Shown here: piece after piece, positions 1 through 9,885 of the stretch
Layout: every line of letters begins with the position of its first letter
Numbering within the stretch: position 1 is the first letter of the stretch
NCBI RefSeq assembly: GCF_036320965.1
Contig: NC_092225.1
Location: 74,471,935 to 74,535,934 of the forward strand
Source: Panulirus ornatus
Lineage: Eukaryota; Arthropoda; Malacostraca; Decapoda; Palinuridae
Reading direction: 5' to 3'
Length of the DNA stretch: 64,000 nucleotides
Notes under the pieces: model-generated
The model's input: only the letters and a program-made list of their open reading frames with translations
What the model was told of the DNA's origin: nothing
Databases searched by the model: none
Program-made: the position numbers and the translations under genes

Positions 1-1640
1 AACTTTCTAAACTGTGCACCGCTGTACTGCCCATATTTCTGTTACAATATTTTTCTTAATAATGTACTCTAATTCATTTTTAGAGTATGAATTAGTCATG
101 AACCTGCTTTATAGATTTGTGTAAAAAAGTATACAAAAATTAGAAATTACTGTATCATTCAGAAGGAGACAGGCAAATGTTATGAACACAAGCAATGGGG
201 CTCCAGGTGCATGGTAAGTTTTCCTATATTTTTTCCTTTATATGTAAATAACCATAGGCTCATTCAGTAGGCAAGAACACACTGAAGAGAACAATTAAAA
301 ATATATATATGAAGAATACAATTTACATTCTCATTCACCATGTTAGATGCATGTTTTGTACCATGAGATGACCACTCACCGCCTTGAACTAGAAACATTC
401 TGAACCGTAATACTCCTGTGCTGTTCCTATTTCTGTTATGATATTTTTTTAATACTGTACTCTTATGTAATTAATTTTTAATGTATGAATTAAGAACTTG
501 CTGAAGGGAACAACACTAAAGATATGAAAAATATACTTCACCACATCACAGGGAGTTAGACTACCCACAAATACATGAAACACTTCACAAAATTTTATGT
601 AACCTGTAAATGTAATATGCAGTACTGTACCAAACAATACCCAAAACATCACTCAAATGATGAAAATAATCTACAATACAGTATACGCAGAAACTATTAC
701 ATCTACTACATCTGCCCCCTAATCTTGAGCAGCCTTATCAACCAACTGAGACTGCCATTAATGCTGCGTGGCTTCCAACCATAATGTCGCACCTCATATC
801 ATTTGACTTATACTGCAAGGCTTCCAACTCTAATATCACACCTCATCGTTAGGCTGATTTTTTTTTAGTGACCTACAAGGCACGGACAAATAGTATGCCC
901 CAAACATGGCTGTCTCAGGTGAAAGAAAAAAATTAAAAAGAAACTAAAAATTAATTGGGGTTCTGTGTCTGTAGACCTGACTTAAAGTAAGAAAGGTATA
1001 TGAAGAGGAAAACACAAAGGAAGGAAGAGAACAGTCAGTCCTATTGTGGACTGTATCCATTCCAAATGTTGTGGGAAGCAGCAGTCAAACACGTTCCATG
1101 TATCCAAACCTCATGGGAAGGGACACATGCAAACAGTTCATGAGAATGGTGGCCAGAATAATACCTATAGAACAGAAAGAGAGAGCAGCAACATCATGGC
1201 ATATGAAAGAAAAGGTTGAAGAGAAGTAATGCCAAGAGAATTAATGAGGCAAGGCTTTTTGATTCCACTTTAATTAATAGAGAGGTGGAGTGTAACCCCC
1301 TGTGGATGTGCAAGAGGTTTTCCTTTTTCATGCTTCTTATAACTTTTATTTATTTGCATGTCACTTGAGACATATGTCCATGCATTTAATGTATTCATTG
1401 CTGGTTTTCTTTCCAGAAAAATGTAATCATTATTTGTTCTGAAATGTATGTTTGTCATGTACATACCATTTATTTTATCCTTTTTATTTTTTGTCATGTT
1501 AAATTATTCTAAAAAAATAATAAAGCCAACATATTTCTTTATAACCTGCCAATAAAATGATATTTTACCAAAACTTGCTGTTGCATCCTTGCAGACTGTT
1601 GGCCATGAAATAGCATTCTCTGATCACTGGGTGATGCAGT
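1..1640. other. Non-coding AT-rich sequence 3' of the multiplexin gene
   Basis: No supported gene. The segments near 20-110 and 418-500 are diverged direct copies of each other (both run through TTTCTGTTA..ATATTTTT..ACTGTACTCT or similar). A short (TA)n lies near 301-310. Nothing else is recognised. Confidence 0.5.
771..846. repeat. Short tandem duplication, 48-bp period
   Basis: GGCTTCCAACCATAATGTCG at 771 recurs as GGCTTCCAACTCTAATATC at 819, each followed by CACCTCAT. There are two units with a few mismatches. Confidence 0.6.
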
Positions 1641-1915
1641 CTTAGCCAGGCTTAAATCCTGGAGCCTTTGCCTCGGCCTTTATCTGGTATTTCTATCTTT
1701 GGCATTTGTTTCCAATAAAGGGTGGTGTTGTTACAGTTCCACAAATGATGTGGTGTGTAACCTTTCTCTATAATTTTCTGGAGTCCCACTTTTGTGAGCT
1801 CTGTGGCCTCTACATCAGCTCCTGAAGCCTCACCAAATAAAATCAAGGCGCCAGCCCTGGTTAGTGGTGGGTAGACTGACATTTGCAGTATTGGTACCTC
1901 ACAGGACATGGCCAG
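1640..1915 (-). pseudogene. Tigger/jerky-type transposase fragment
   Basis: Minus-strand reading contains GEASGADVEATELTKVGLQK, IIEKGYTPHHLWN and LYWKQMPKIEIP. This matches the region before the first catalytic Asp of pogo/Tigger DDE transposases (family pattern: ...II.E.GYTP.Q.FN.DETGL.WK.MP). The DET motif has decayed to CNNTT, so the catalytic Asp is lost. It is a short relic with no flanking transposase sequence or inverted repeats recognised. Confidence 0.65.
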
Positions 1916-3282
1916 CTGGGACTATGAGGTACCTTGATAAAATATAAAGAAAAAAAAAAAAAAATGGGAGTAATTTTAGTGTTCATGCTATATTAAGATT
2001 ATAATATCAGATTGTGCTATATTCCAACACTAATGTACCAGATTATTTGAGCTGATATTTTCTTAACTAAAAACAGAGGCAGTTGAAAGATGAATAAATA
2101 ACTTTTGTATCTTTTGTTAACACTTCCCACAACCTTAGGCACACACTACTAGTGTATATAATATGACTGCCTTCAGCTGTCCTTGTCTGTCACATTATGG
2201 GGAATTCTAAGTGGTACAAAAATTAATGTGGCATTGCAAGGAAATTACTTTTTTTTCTATCCTGGCAGATAACAGTATATCAAAGTATTCAGAGGCCATC
2301 AATATAAACAGTGATAAAATGTATGGACTTCTCATTAATCATCTAAAGTCCCAGTTTATGCCTGACAAGAAAGATTGTGTTGTCTGGTGAGAACATTTGT
2401 ATCAATTTTGGTTTTATAACATTTAATATTATAGCACTTATTTTAAAGCCAAAGAATAATGGTAATGGACTCAGATACTGTCCAAATTTTAGAAGAGGTT
2501 ATAATTTATCATTCATCTATCATGACCAACTGTGCCATATTGTAAGATCATCACCATAATACTGTAGCAGAAACAAGCATTTCTTCAGTTATTGAATCAC
2601 TCTCTAGTTAAAAAATCATGGAATAATATTACTACATTACACACCAAACATCACAAAAGCAGATATTTACTCTATATTATGATGATCTAATAATTACACT
2701 CCCAAAACCTGAACAAACATGGGCATCATATACAATAAAAAAAATACCATACTTTAAACATGTCATTGTAGAGATGCTGTTTACATATTGTATCTGCTCT
2801 TTGTTCATTCATCCAGTCATTTTCCTAAAGTAAGAAATGACACTTAAACCCTCAACAAGATAGCTGGAGAGTGTCATGGTTGACTCGGTTTTGATATAAT
2901 TTTTCAAAGCCTTTATTACTTCAACTGGAAACCAACATTTTTTTCATTCCAATGAACAAATTTTTCCACTAAGTGGTCTTAGTCATCAACTAGCAAATGG
3001 TCATTTACTGAACACAATCCCAAACATTTTCAAAGACTCGCAGTGCTCTTATACTCAAAAATAATATTTCACTATAGCATAAGACAAGGATAAAATGTAT
3101 TGCAGGCCTGCTGCTTGCATAAGTTATGCTGTTAAGTAAAAGAATGTGAAAGAAATATCTACAAAAAATGTATGATGGTTAAATGACTACTTTGAGCAGA
3201 GGCTTAATCCATGCCTTTAATATTCAAAAAGCATAATGTAACTTGGAAAAAATGTTCCACTGTTCAAATTTTGCATATTCTT
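1916..3282. other. Intergenic sequence downstream of multiplexin; probable 3' UTR end within
   Basis: No coding segment supported. It is AT-rich unique-looking sequence. The multiplexin 3' UTR must run left from 3686, but its end cannot be placed. A minus-strand AATAAA (3287-3282) lies at the edge of a fold-back element and may or may not be used. Confidence 0.4.
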
Positions 3283-3466
3283 TTATTTGCTGATAACCTG
3301 GAGCAAAAATGAAATGTGATAGGTCTGACGGCACTTTTATGTAATCACATTGTCTGAGGAGGTACAAGAATGTTTCTTTCTTTTATCTCCCCTGATGATG
3401 TGATTACATGAAAAAGCACTTAGACTTATCATGTTTCATTTTTCCTCGTGGTTATCAGCAAATAAT
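3283..3466. mobile_element. Fold-back MITE-like element with ~60-bp inverted arms
   Basis: The left arm starts TTATTTGCTGATAACC and runs to ATGTAATCACAT (about 3283-3349). The right arm (about 3398-3466) is its reverse complement with mismatches, from ATGTGATTACAT to GGTTATCAGCAAATAA. Both arms share AAAAATGAAA and GATA.GTCT in the same relative places. The roughly 50-bp loop carries no ORF. This is the structure of a small non-autonomous DNA transposon, and it probably lies in the multiplexin 3' UTR. Confidence 0.6.
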
Positions 3467-3686
3467 AGATCACGTGCATCACTGTGACCTATTGCAATTC
3501 AGTTTTATGTATAAAGAAAACTTGCCACTACTATTCTTTCATTTTCACACAACAGAAGACACTCTGAAAGTCTTAACACTTGTTAGTGAAGAAATATCAG
3601 AAACATAGTACAAAACACATGTTTCAAACACTAATTCTTCCTGTGTTATTCTTCCTTAATTTTTCACAAAAATCTCAATGATTTTT

Positions 3687-3990
3687 TTACATATTTTCTT
3701 TTACAGAAAGAAGAGAACTTAGCAGGTTCTGATACTCATCTTCAGTCATCTCTTGCTCTTGTGTCCCCACATGGCGTCTCCGTCGATAATGGGCCTGGTT
3801 AGTGGCCTCAATACATAACACAACAAAGGAGTTGTGGCAACTGAGCCGTTCTTGTGCAAGAAGACGGTTCTTCAATAGTGAAGATGCCAAACCTACCACC
3901 TCCCGAGATCTGCTGTTCCAGGCATCGCAATATGAGGATAAAGCTCGCTCCCCCAACAGGTCAGACCCATGCCACACATATTTTTGTGGC
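3687..3990 (-). CDS. Mp: Multiplexin terminal coding exon: endostatin C-terminus and stop
   Basis: The acceptor TTTCCTTACAG is followed by 304 nt ending in TAA at 3687. The reading is PQKYVWHGSDLLGERALSSY, CDAWNSRSREVVGLASSLL, RLLAQERLSCHNSFVVLCIE, then a tail with RRRR and an acidic end (EQEMTEDEYQNLLSS). The cysteines in YCDAW, LSCHNS and VLCIE plus the one in exon 27473-27667 make the four that form two nested disulfides in endostatin. The 40-residue tail after CIE is longer than the short tail of vertebrate endostatin and may be lineage-specific. The start is set by the split Trp codon, not by a Met. Confidence 0.94.
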
Positions 3991-4378
3991 CTGTAAGGAA
4001 AATATATGTAGTATCTAGTATGTGAAACTGGCAAATAATAATAAATACAGTGTACTCATGTGATTTTTCATGAATCTTCTGTATTTCTTTAGGGTTCCCT
4101 AAAGTAGTATCTTTTTAGCATTTCTCTGTTACACACTCCATTATTAGTTTCAGGTCTCTCATATGCACTATCTTCAACATCTATCAAATCCATTCTTCTA
4201 TTACACTGGTCAACAAAGTTTTTAATTTTCTGTCCCATTAAGTAAAATAGGTGGACCTTAAAGTACTTTTTATGCTGAATTCAAATCTGTTTTTAAAAGT
4301 TTTCTATTTGGCATAATTTTTAAGTGACAGAGCAATTAAAATTTACAATAAGTGTATATCACTCATTCATAAATAAGG
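3991..4378. other. Intron sequence of multiplexin, nothing recognised
   Basis: This is AT-rich sequence between the last exon acceptor and a SINE, with no repeat or gene identified. Confidence 0.4.
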
Positions 4379-4617
4379 TTTTTTTTTTTTTATCCTATTC
4401 GCCATTTCCCGCAATAGCGAGGTAGCATTAAGAACAGAGGACTGAGCCTTTGAGGGAATATCCTCACCTGGCCCCCTTCTCTGTTCCTTCTTTTGGAAAA
4501 TTAAAAAAAAAAAGTGAGAGGGGAGGATTTCCAGCCCCCCGCTCCCTTCCCTTTTAGTCGCCTTCTACAACACGAAGGGAATACGCGGGAAGAATTCTTT
4601 CTCCCCTATCCCCAGGG

Positions 4618-4620
<3 letters not shown>
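4379..4620 (-). mobile_element. SINE copy 1 (RTE-derived, TATCCCTGGGGATAG family)
   Basis: On the minus strand it starts TATCCCTGGGGATAGGGGAG. It continues through GAAGGCGACTAAAAGG, a T-run, TTTTCCAAAAGAAGGAACAG, GGGCCAGGTGAGGATATTCC and CCTCTGTTCTTAATGC, to the hairpin CTACCTCGCTATTGCGGGAA, and ends in poly-A. It lies directly behind the (TA)n tail of RTE-A copy 1 in the same orientation. Confidence 0.85.

Positions 4621-4674
<54 letters not shown>
4619..4674. repeat. (TA)n microsatellite, tail of RTE-A copy 1
   Basis: About 27 TA units lie between the poly-A end of RTE-A copy 1 and the head of SINE copy 1. Confidence 0.95.
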
Positions 4675-4682
<8 letters not shown>

Positions 4683-4866
4683 TGCTTTGTCGCTGAATCC
4701 CGCGTTTGTGAGGTAGCTCAAGGAAACAGATGAAAGAAATGGCCCAACCCACCCCCATACACATGTATATACATATGTCCACACACGCAAATATACATAC
4801 CTACACAGCTTTCCATGGTTTACCCCAGACGCTTCACATGCCCTGATTCAATCCACTGACAGCACG

Positions 4867-7858
4867 TCAACCCCGGTATACCACATCGATCCAATTCACT
4901 CTATCCCTTGCCCTCCTTTCACCCTCCTGCATGTTCAGGCCCCAATCACACAAAATCTTTTTCACTCCATCTTTCCACCTCCAATTTGGTCTCCCACTTC
5001 TCCTCGTTCCCTCCACCTCCGACACATATATCCTCTTGGTCAATTTTTCCTCACTCATTCTCTCCATGTGCCCAAACCATTTCAAAACACCCTCTTCTGC
5101 TCTCTTAACCATGCTCTTTTTATTTCCACACATCTCTCTTACCCTTACGTTACTTACTCGATCAAACCACCTCACACCACACATTGTCCTCAAACATCTC
5201 ATTTCCAGCACATCCATCCTCCTGTGCACAACTCTATCCATAGCCCACGCCTTGCAACCATACAACATTGTTGGAACCACTATTCCTTCAAACATACCCA
5301 TTTTTGCTTTCCGAGATAATGTTCTCGACTTCCACACATTCTTCAAGGCTCCCAGGATTTTCGCCCCCTCCCCCACCCTATGATCCACTTCCGCTTCCAC
5401 AGTTCCATCCGCTGCCAGATCCACTCCCAGATATCTAAAACACTTTACTTCCTCCAGTTTTGCTCCATTCAAACTTACCTCCCAATTGACTTGACCCTCA
5501 ACCCTACTGTACCTAATAACCTTGCTCTTATTCACATTTACTCTTAACTTTCTTCTTTCACACACTTTACCAAACTCAGTCACCAGCTTCTGCAGTTTCT
5601 CACATGAATCAGCCACCAGCGCTGTATCATCAGCGAACAACAACTGACTCACTTCCCAAGCTCTCTCATCCCCAACAGACTTCATACTTGCCCCTCTTTC
5701 AAAAACTCTTGCATTCACCTCCCTAACAACCCCATCCATAAACAAATTAAACAACCATGGAGACATCACACACCCCTGCCGCAAACCTACATTCACTGAG
5801 AACCAATCACTTTCCTCTCTTCCTACACGTACACATGCCTTACAACCTCGATAAAAACTTTTCACTGCTTCTAACAACTTGCCTCCCACACCATATATTC
5901 TTAATACCTTCCACAGAGCATCTCTATCCACTCTATCATATGCCTTCTCCAGATCCATAAATGCTACATACAAATCCATTTGCTTTTCTAAGTATTTCTC
6001 ATACATTCTTCAAAGCAAAAACCTGATCCACACATCCTCTACCACTTCTGAAACCACACTGCTCTTCCCCAATCTGATGCTCTGTACATGCCTTCACCCT
6101 CTCAATCAATACCCTCCCATATAATTTACCAGGAATACTCAACAAACTTATACCTCTGTAATTTGAGCACTCACTCTTATCCCCTTTGCCTTTGTACAAT
6201 GGCACTATGCACGCATTCCGCCAATCCTCAGGCACCTCACCATGAGTCACACATACATTAAATAACCTTACCAACCAGTCAATAATACAGTCACCCCCTT
6301 TTTTAATAAATTCCACTGCAATACCATCCAAACCTGCTGCCTTGCCGGCTTTCATCTTCCACAAAGCTTTTACTACCTCTTCTCTGTTTATCAAATCATT
6401 TTCCCTAACCCTCTCACTTTGCACACCACCTTGACCAAAACACCCTATATCTGCCACTCTATCATCAAACACATTCAACAAACCTTCAAAATACTCACTC
6501 CATCTCCTTCTCACATCACCACTACTTGTTATCACCTCTCCATTTGCGACCTTCACTGAGGTTCCCATTTGCTCCCTTGTCTTACACACTTTGTTTACCT
6601 CCTTCCAGAACATCTTTTTATTCTCCCTAAAATTTAATGATACTCTCTCACCCCAACTCTCATTTGCCCTCTTTTTCACCTCTTGCACCTTTCTCTTGAC
6701 CTCCTGTCTCTTTCTTTTATACATATCCCACTCAGTTGCATTTTTTCCCTGCAAAAATCGTCCAAATGCCTCTCTCTTCTCTTTCACTAATAATCTTACT
6801 TCTTCATCCCACCACTCACTACCCTTTCTAATCAACCCACCTCCCACTCTTCTCATGCCACAAGCATCTTTTGCGCAATCCATCACTGATTCCCTAAATA
6901 CATCCCATTCCTCCCCCACTCCCCTTACTTCCATTGTTCTCACCTTTTTCCATTCTGTACTCAGTCTCTCCTGGTACTTCCTCACACAAGTCTCCTTCCC
7001 AAGCTCACTTACTCTCACCACCCTCTTCACCCCAACATTCACTCTTCTTTTCTGAAAACCCATACAAATCTTCACCTTAGCCTCCACAAGATAATGATCA
7101 GACATCCCTCCAGTTGCACCTCTCAGCACATTAACATCCAAAAGTCTCTCTTTCGTGCGCCTGTCAATTAACACGTAATCCAATAACGCTCTCTGGCCAT
7201 CTCTCCTACTTACATACGTATACTTATGTATATCTCGCTTTTTAAACAAGGTATTCCCAATCACCAGTCCTTTTTCAGCACATAAATCTACAAGCTCTTC
7301 ACCATTTCCATTTACAACACTGAACACCCCATGTATACCAATTATTCCTTCAACTGCCACATTACTCACCTTTGCATTCAAATCACCCATCACTATAACC
7401 TGGTCTCGTGCATCAAAACCACTAACACACTCATTCAGCTGCTCCCAAAACACTTGCCTCTCATGATCTTTCTTCTCATGCCCAGGTGCATATGCACCAA
7501 TAATCACCCATCTCTCTCCATCAACTTCCAGTTTTACCCATATTAATCGAGAATTTACTTTCTTACATTCTATCATATACTCCCATAACTCCTGTTTCAG
7601 GAGTACTGCTACTCCTTCCCTTGCTCTTTTCCTCTCACTAACCCCTGACTTTACTCCCAAGACATTCCCAAACCACTCTTCCCCTTTACCCTTAAGCTTC
7701 GTTTCACTAAGAGCCAAAACATCCAGGTTCCTTTCCTCAAACATACTACCTCTCTCTCCTTTTTTCACATCTTGGTTACATCCACACACATTTAGACACC
7801 CCAGTCTGAGCCTTCGAGGAGGATGAGCACTCCCGGCGTGACTCCTTCTGTTTCCCAT
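4867..7858 (-). pseudogene. RTE-A endonuclease/reverse transcriptase ORF, one frameshift
   Basis: Two abutting frames (7858-5999, 619 codons; 6006-4867, 379 codons) form one ~997-residue protein broken by a 2-bp deletion at 6000/6001 (CTC-ATACATTC where sister copies have CTCACATACATTC). The N-terminal APE endonuclease shows SETKL (Glu52), GDLN (Asp159/Asn161) and SDH (253-255). RT motifs are FMDLEKAYD (Asp18 of the second frame), LRQGCVMSPWLFN and FADD (Asp126/127). The C-terminal domain has WFGHMERMSEERLTKRI and GRPNWRWKDGV, as in RTE proteins. All catalytic residues are present, so only the frameshift disables this copy. Confidence 0.92.
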
Positions 7859-7981
7859 TTTAGAAAGTTAAAAAATACAAGGAGGGGAGGATTTCTGGCC
7901 CCCGCTCCCGTCCCCTCTAGTCGCCTTCTACGACACGCGAGGAATGCGTGGGAAGTATTCTTTCACACCTATCCCCAGGGA

Positions 7982-7984
<3 letters not shown>
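7859..7984 (-). promoter_or_regulatory. RTE-A 5' UTR (homologous to SINE head)
   Basis: On the minus strand this segment contains TCCCTGGGGATAGG, GAATACTTCCCACGC, GTCGTAGAAGGCGACTA, CCTCCCCTCC, then TTTCTAAA and the ORF start ATGGG. It is the RTE-A 5' end, and RTE 5' UTRs are expected to hold the internal promoter (inference). The same string order forms the first ~110 bp of the SINE copies. Confidence 0.75.

Positions 7985-8027
<43 letters not shown>
7985..8027. repeat. (TA)n between RTE-A copies 1 and 2
   Basis: About 20 TA units sit at the 5' end of copy 1 and immediately before the 5'-truncated start of copy 2. Confidence 0.95.
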
Positions 8028-8028
<1 letters not shown>

Positions 8029-8219
8029 GGGTTGACGTGCTGTCAGTGGATTGAAGCAAGGCATGTGAAGCGTCTGGGGTAAACCATGGAAAGCTGTGTA
8101 GGTATGTATATTTGCGTGTGTGGACGTGTGTATGTACATGTGTATGGGGGGGGGGGTTGGGCCATTTCTTTCGTCTGTTTCCTTGCGCTACCTCGCAAAC
8201 GCGGGAGACAGCGACAAAG

Positions 8220-8287
<68 letters not shown>
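8028..8287 (+). mobile_element. RTE-A copy 2: 3'-end fragment with long A/TA tail
   Basis: It starts in the last ORF codon (GGTTGACGTGCTGTCAG). It runs through the short-type 3' UTR and the hairpin CTACCTCGCAAACGCGGGAG to ACAAAGTAT, then A34 and (TA)15 (8223-8287). It is heavily 5'-truncated, and SINE copy 2 follows without a gap. Confidence 0.9.
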
Positions 8288-8291
<4 letters not shown>

Positions 8292-8521
8292 GGGGATAGG
8301 GGATTAAGAGTACATCCCACGTATTCCCTGCGTGTCGTAGAAGGCGACTAAAAGGGGAGGGAGCGGGGGGCTGGAAATCCTCCCCTCTCTCTTTTTTTTT
8401 TTTTTTTTAATTTTCCAAAAGAAGGAACAGAGGGGGCCAGGTGAGGATATTCCAAAAAAGGCCCAGTCCTCTGTTCTTAACGCTACCTCGCTATCGCGGG
8501 AAATGGCGAATAGTATGAAAA

Positions 8522-8525
<4 letters not shown>
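8285..8525 (+). mobile_element. SINE copy 2
   Basis: A near complete copy from TATCCCTGGGGATAGG to GGAAATGGCGAATAGTATG and a short A-tail. The hairpin is CTACCTCGCTATCGCGGGAA. It lies between the (TA)n of RTE-A copy 2 and another (TA)n. Confidence 0.88.
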
Positions 8526-8593
<68 letters not shown>

Positions 8594-8599
8594 TTTTTT
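8525..8599. repeat. (TA)n plus T-run joining SINE copy 2 and RTE-A copy 3
   Basis: About 26 TA units (8525-8576) are followed by T24. The T-run is the poly-A tail of minus-strand RTE-A copy 3, so two elements meet tail to tail through one TA array. Confidence 0.93.
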
Positions 8600-9762
8600 A
8601 TACTTTGTCGCTGTCTCCCGCGTTTGCGAGGTAGCGCAAGGAAACAGACGAAAGAAATGGCCCAACCCCCCCCCCCCATACACATGTACATACACACGTC
8701 CAGACACGCAAATATACATACCTACACAGCTTTCCATGGTTTACCCCAGACGCTTCACATGCCTTGCTTCAATCCACTGACAGCACGTCAACCCCTGTAT
8801 ACCACATGACTCCAATTCACTCTATTTCTTGCCCTCCTTTCACCCTCCTGCATGTTCAGGCCCCGATCACACAAAATCTTTTTCACTCCATCTTTCCACC
8901 TCCAATTTGGTCTCCCTCTTCTCCTCGTTCCCTCCACCTCCGACACATATATCCTCTTGGTCAATCTCTCCTCACTCATTCTCTCCATGTGCCCAAACCA
9001 TTTCAAAACACCCTCTTCTGCTCTCTCGACCACGCTCTTTTTATTTCCACACATCTCTCTTACCCTTACGTTACTTACTCGATCAAACCACCTCACACCA
9101 CACATTGTCCTCAAACATCTCATTTCCAGCACATCCATCCTCCTGCGCACATCTCTATCCATAGCCCACGCCTCGCAACCATACAGCATTGTTGGAACCA
9201 CTATTCCCTCAAACATACCCATTTTTGCTTTCCGAGATAATGTTCTCGACTTCCACACATTTTTCAAGGCTCCCAAAATTTTCGCCCCCTCCCCCACCCT
9301 ATGATCCACTTCCGCTTCCATGGTTCCATCCGCTGACAGATCCACTCCCAGATATCTAAAACACTTCACTTCCTCCAGTTTTTCTCCATTCAAACTCACC
9401 TCCCAATTGACTTGACCCTCACCCCTACTGTACCTAATAACCTTGCTCTTATTCACATTTACTCTCAACTTTCTTCTTCCACACACTTTACCAAACTCAG
9501 TCACCAGCTTCTGCAGTTTCTCACATGAATCAGCCACCAGCGCTGTATCATCAGCGAACAACAATTGACTCACTTCCCAAGCTCTCTCATCCCCAACAGA
9601 CTTCATACTTGCCCCTCTTTCCAGGACTCTTGCATTTACCTCCTTTACAACCCCATCCATAAACAAATTAAACAACCATGGAGACATCACACACCCCTGC
9701 CGCAAACCTACATTCACTGAGAACCAATCACTTTCCTCTCTTCCTACACGTACACATGACTT
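8600..9762 (-). mobile_element. RTE-A copy 3: 5'-truncated, RT to 3' end
   Basis: Minus-strand copy with short 3' UTR, stop TGA at 8788 after VVYRG, and an open frame up to the truncation at about 9762 (position ACVRVG before RT motif B). Motif B and FADD are intact and motif A is missing. It shares private residues with copy 4 (CGRRKLRV, YSRGEGQV, DLSADGT, MDRDVRRR), so the two derive from one source copy. They lie head to head across a TA-rich spacer. Confidence 0.9.
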
Positions 9763-9804
9763 ATATATATATATATACATGGAACAATGGAACAATATAT
9801 ATGG

Positions 9805-9878
<74 letters not shown>

Positions 9879-9879
9879 G
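9760..9879. repeat. TA-rich composite spacer with repeated ATGGAACAAT
   Basis: (TA)n is interrupted at 9778-9810 by three TGGAACAAT units. The string ACATGGAACAATGGAA occurs in near-identical form on both sides of the main (TA)n, and its right-hand copy is the start of RTE-A copy 4. This suggests local duplication plus TA expansion. Confidence 0.85.
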
Positions 9880-9885
9880 GAACAA

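Larger units (their letters stand above)
4684..7984 (-). mobile_element. RTE-A copy 1: full-length RTE-clade LINE
   Basis: Structure on the minus strand: a 5' UTR (7984-7859) that matches the SINE head; a single long reading frame from ATG at 7858 to TGA at 4867 (interrupted once); a short 3' UTR ending in the hairpin and A/TA tail. At about 3.3 kb with one ORF and a microsatellite-like tail it fits the RTE clade. It is the only copy here that retains the ORF start and 5' UTR, so it is the reference for the family. The 3' UTR is the short type and the ORF ends VVYRG-TGA, as in other short-UTR copies. Confidence 0.9.

Noticed and set aside
3282..3287. AATAAA on the minus strand as the multiplexin poly-A signal
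   Set aside because: It lies at the edge of a fold-back element, and such hexamers are frequent in AT-rich DNA; no supporting signal was seen.
4908..5383. Plus-strand frames opposite RTE-A copy 1 (4908-5108, 4931-5383, 5068-5319)
   Set aside because: Antisense to the conserved RTE-A C-terminal domain; identical shadows recur at all other copies.
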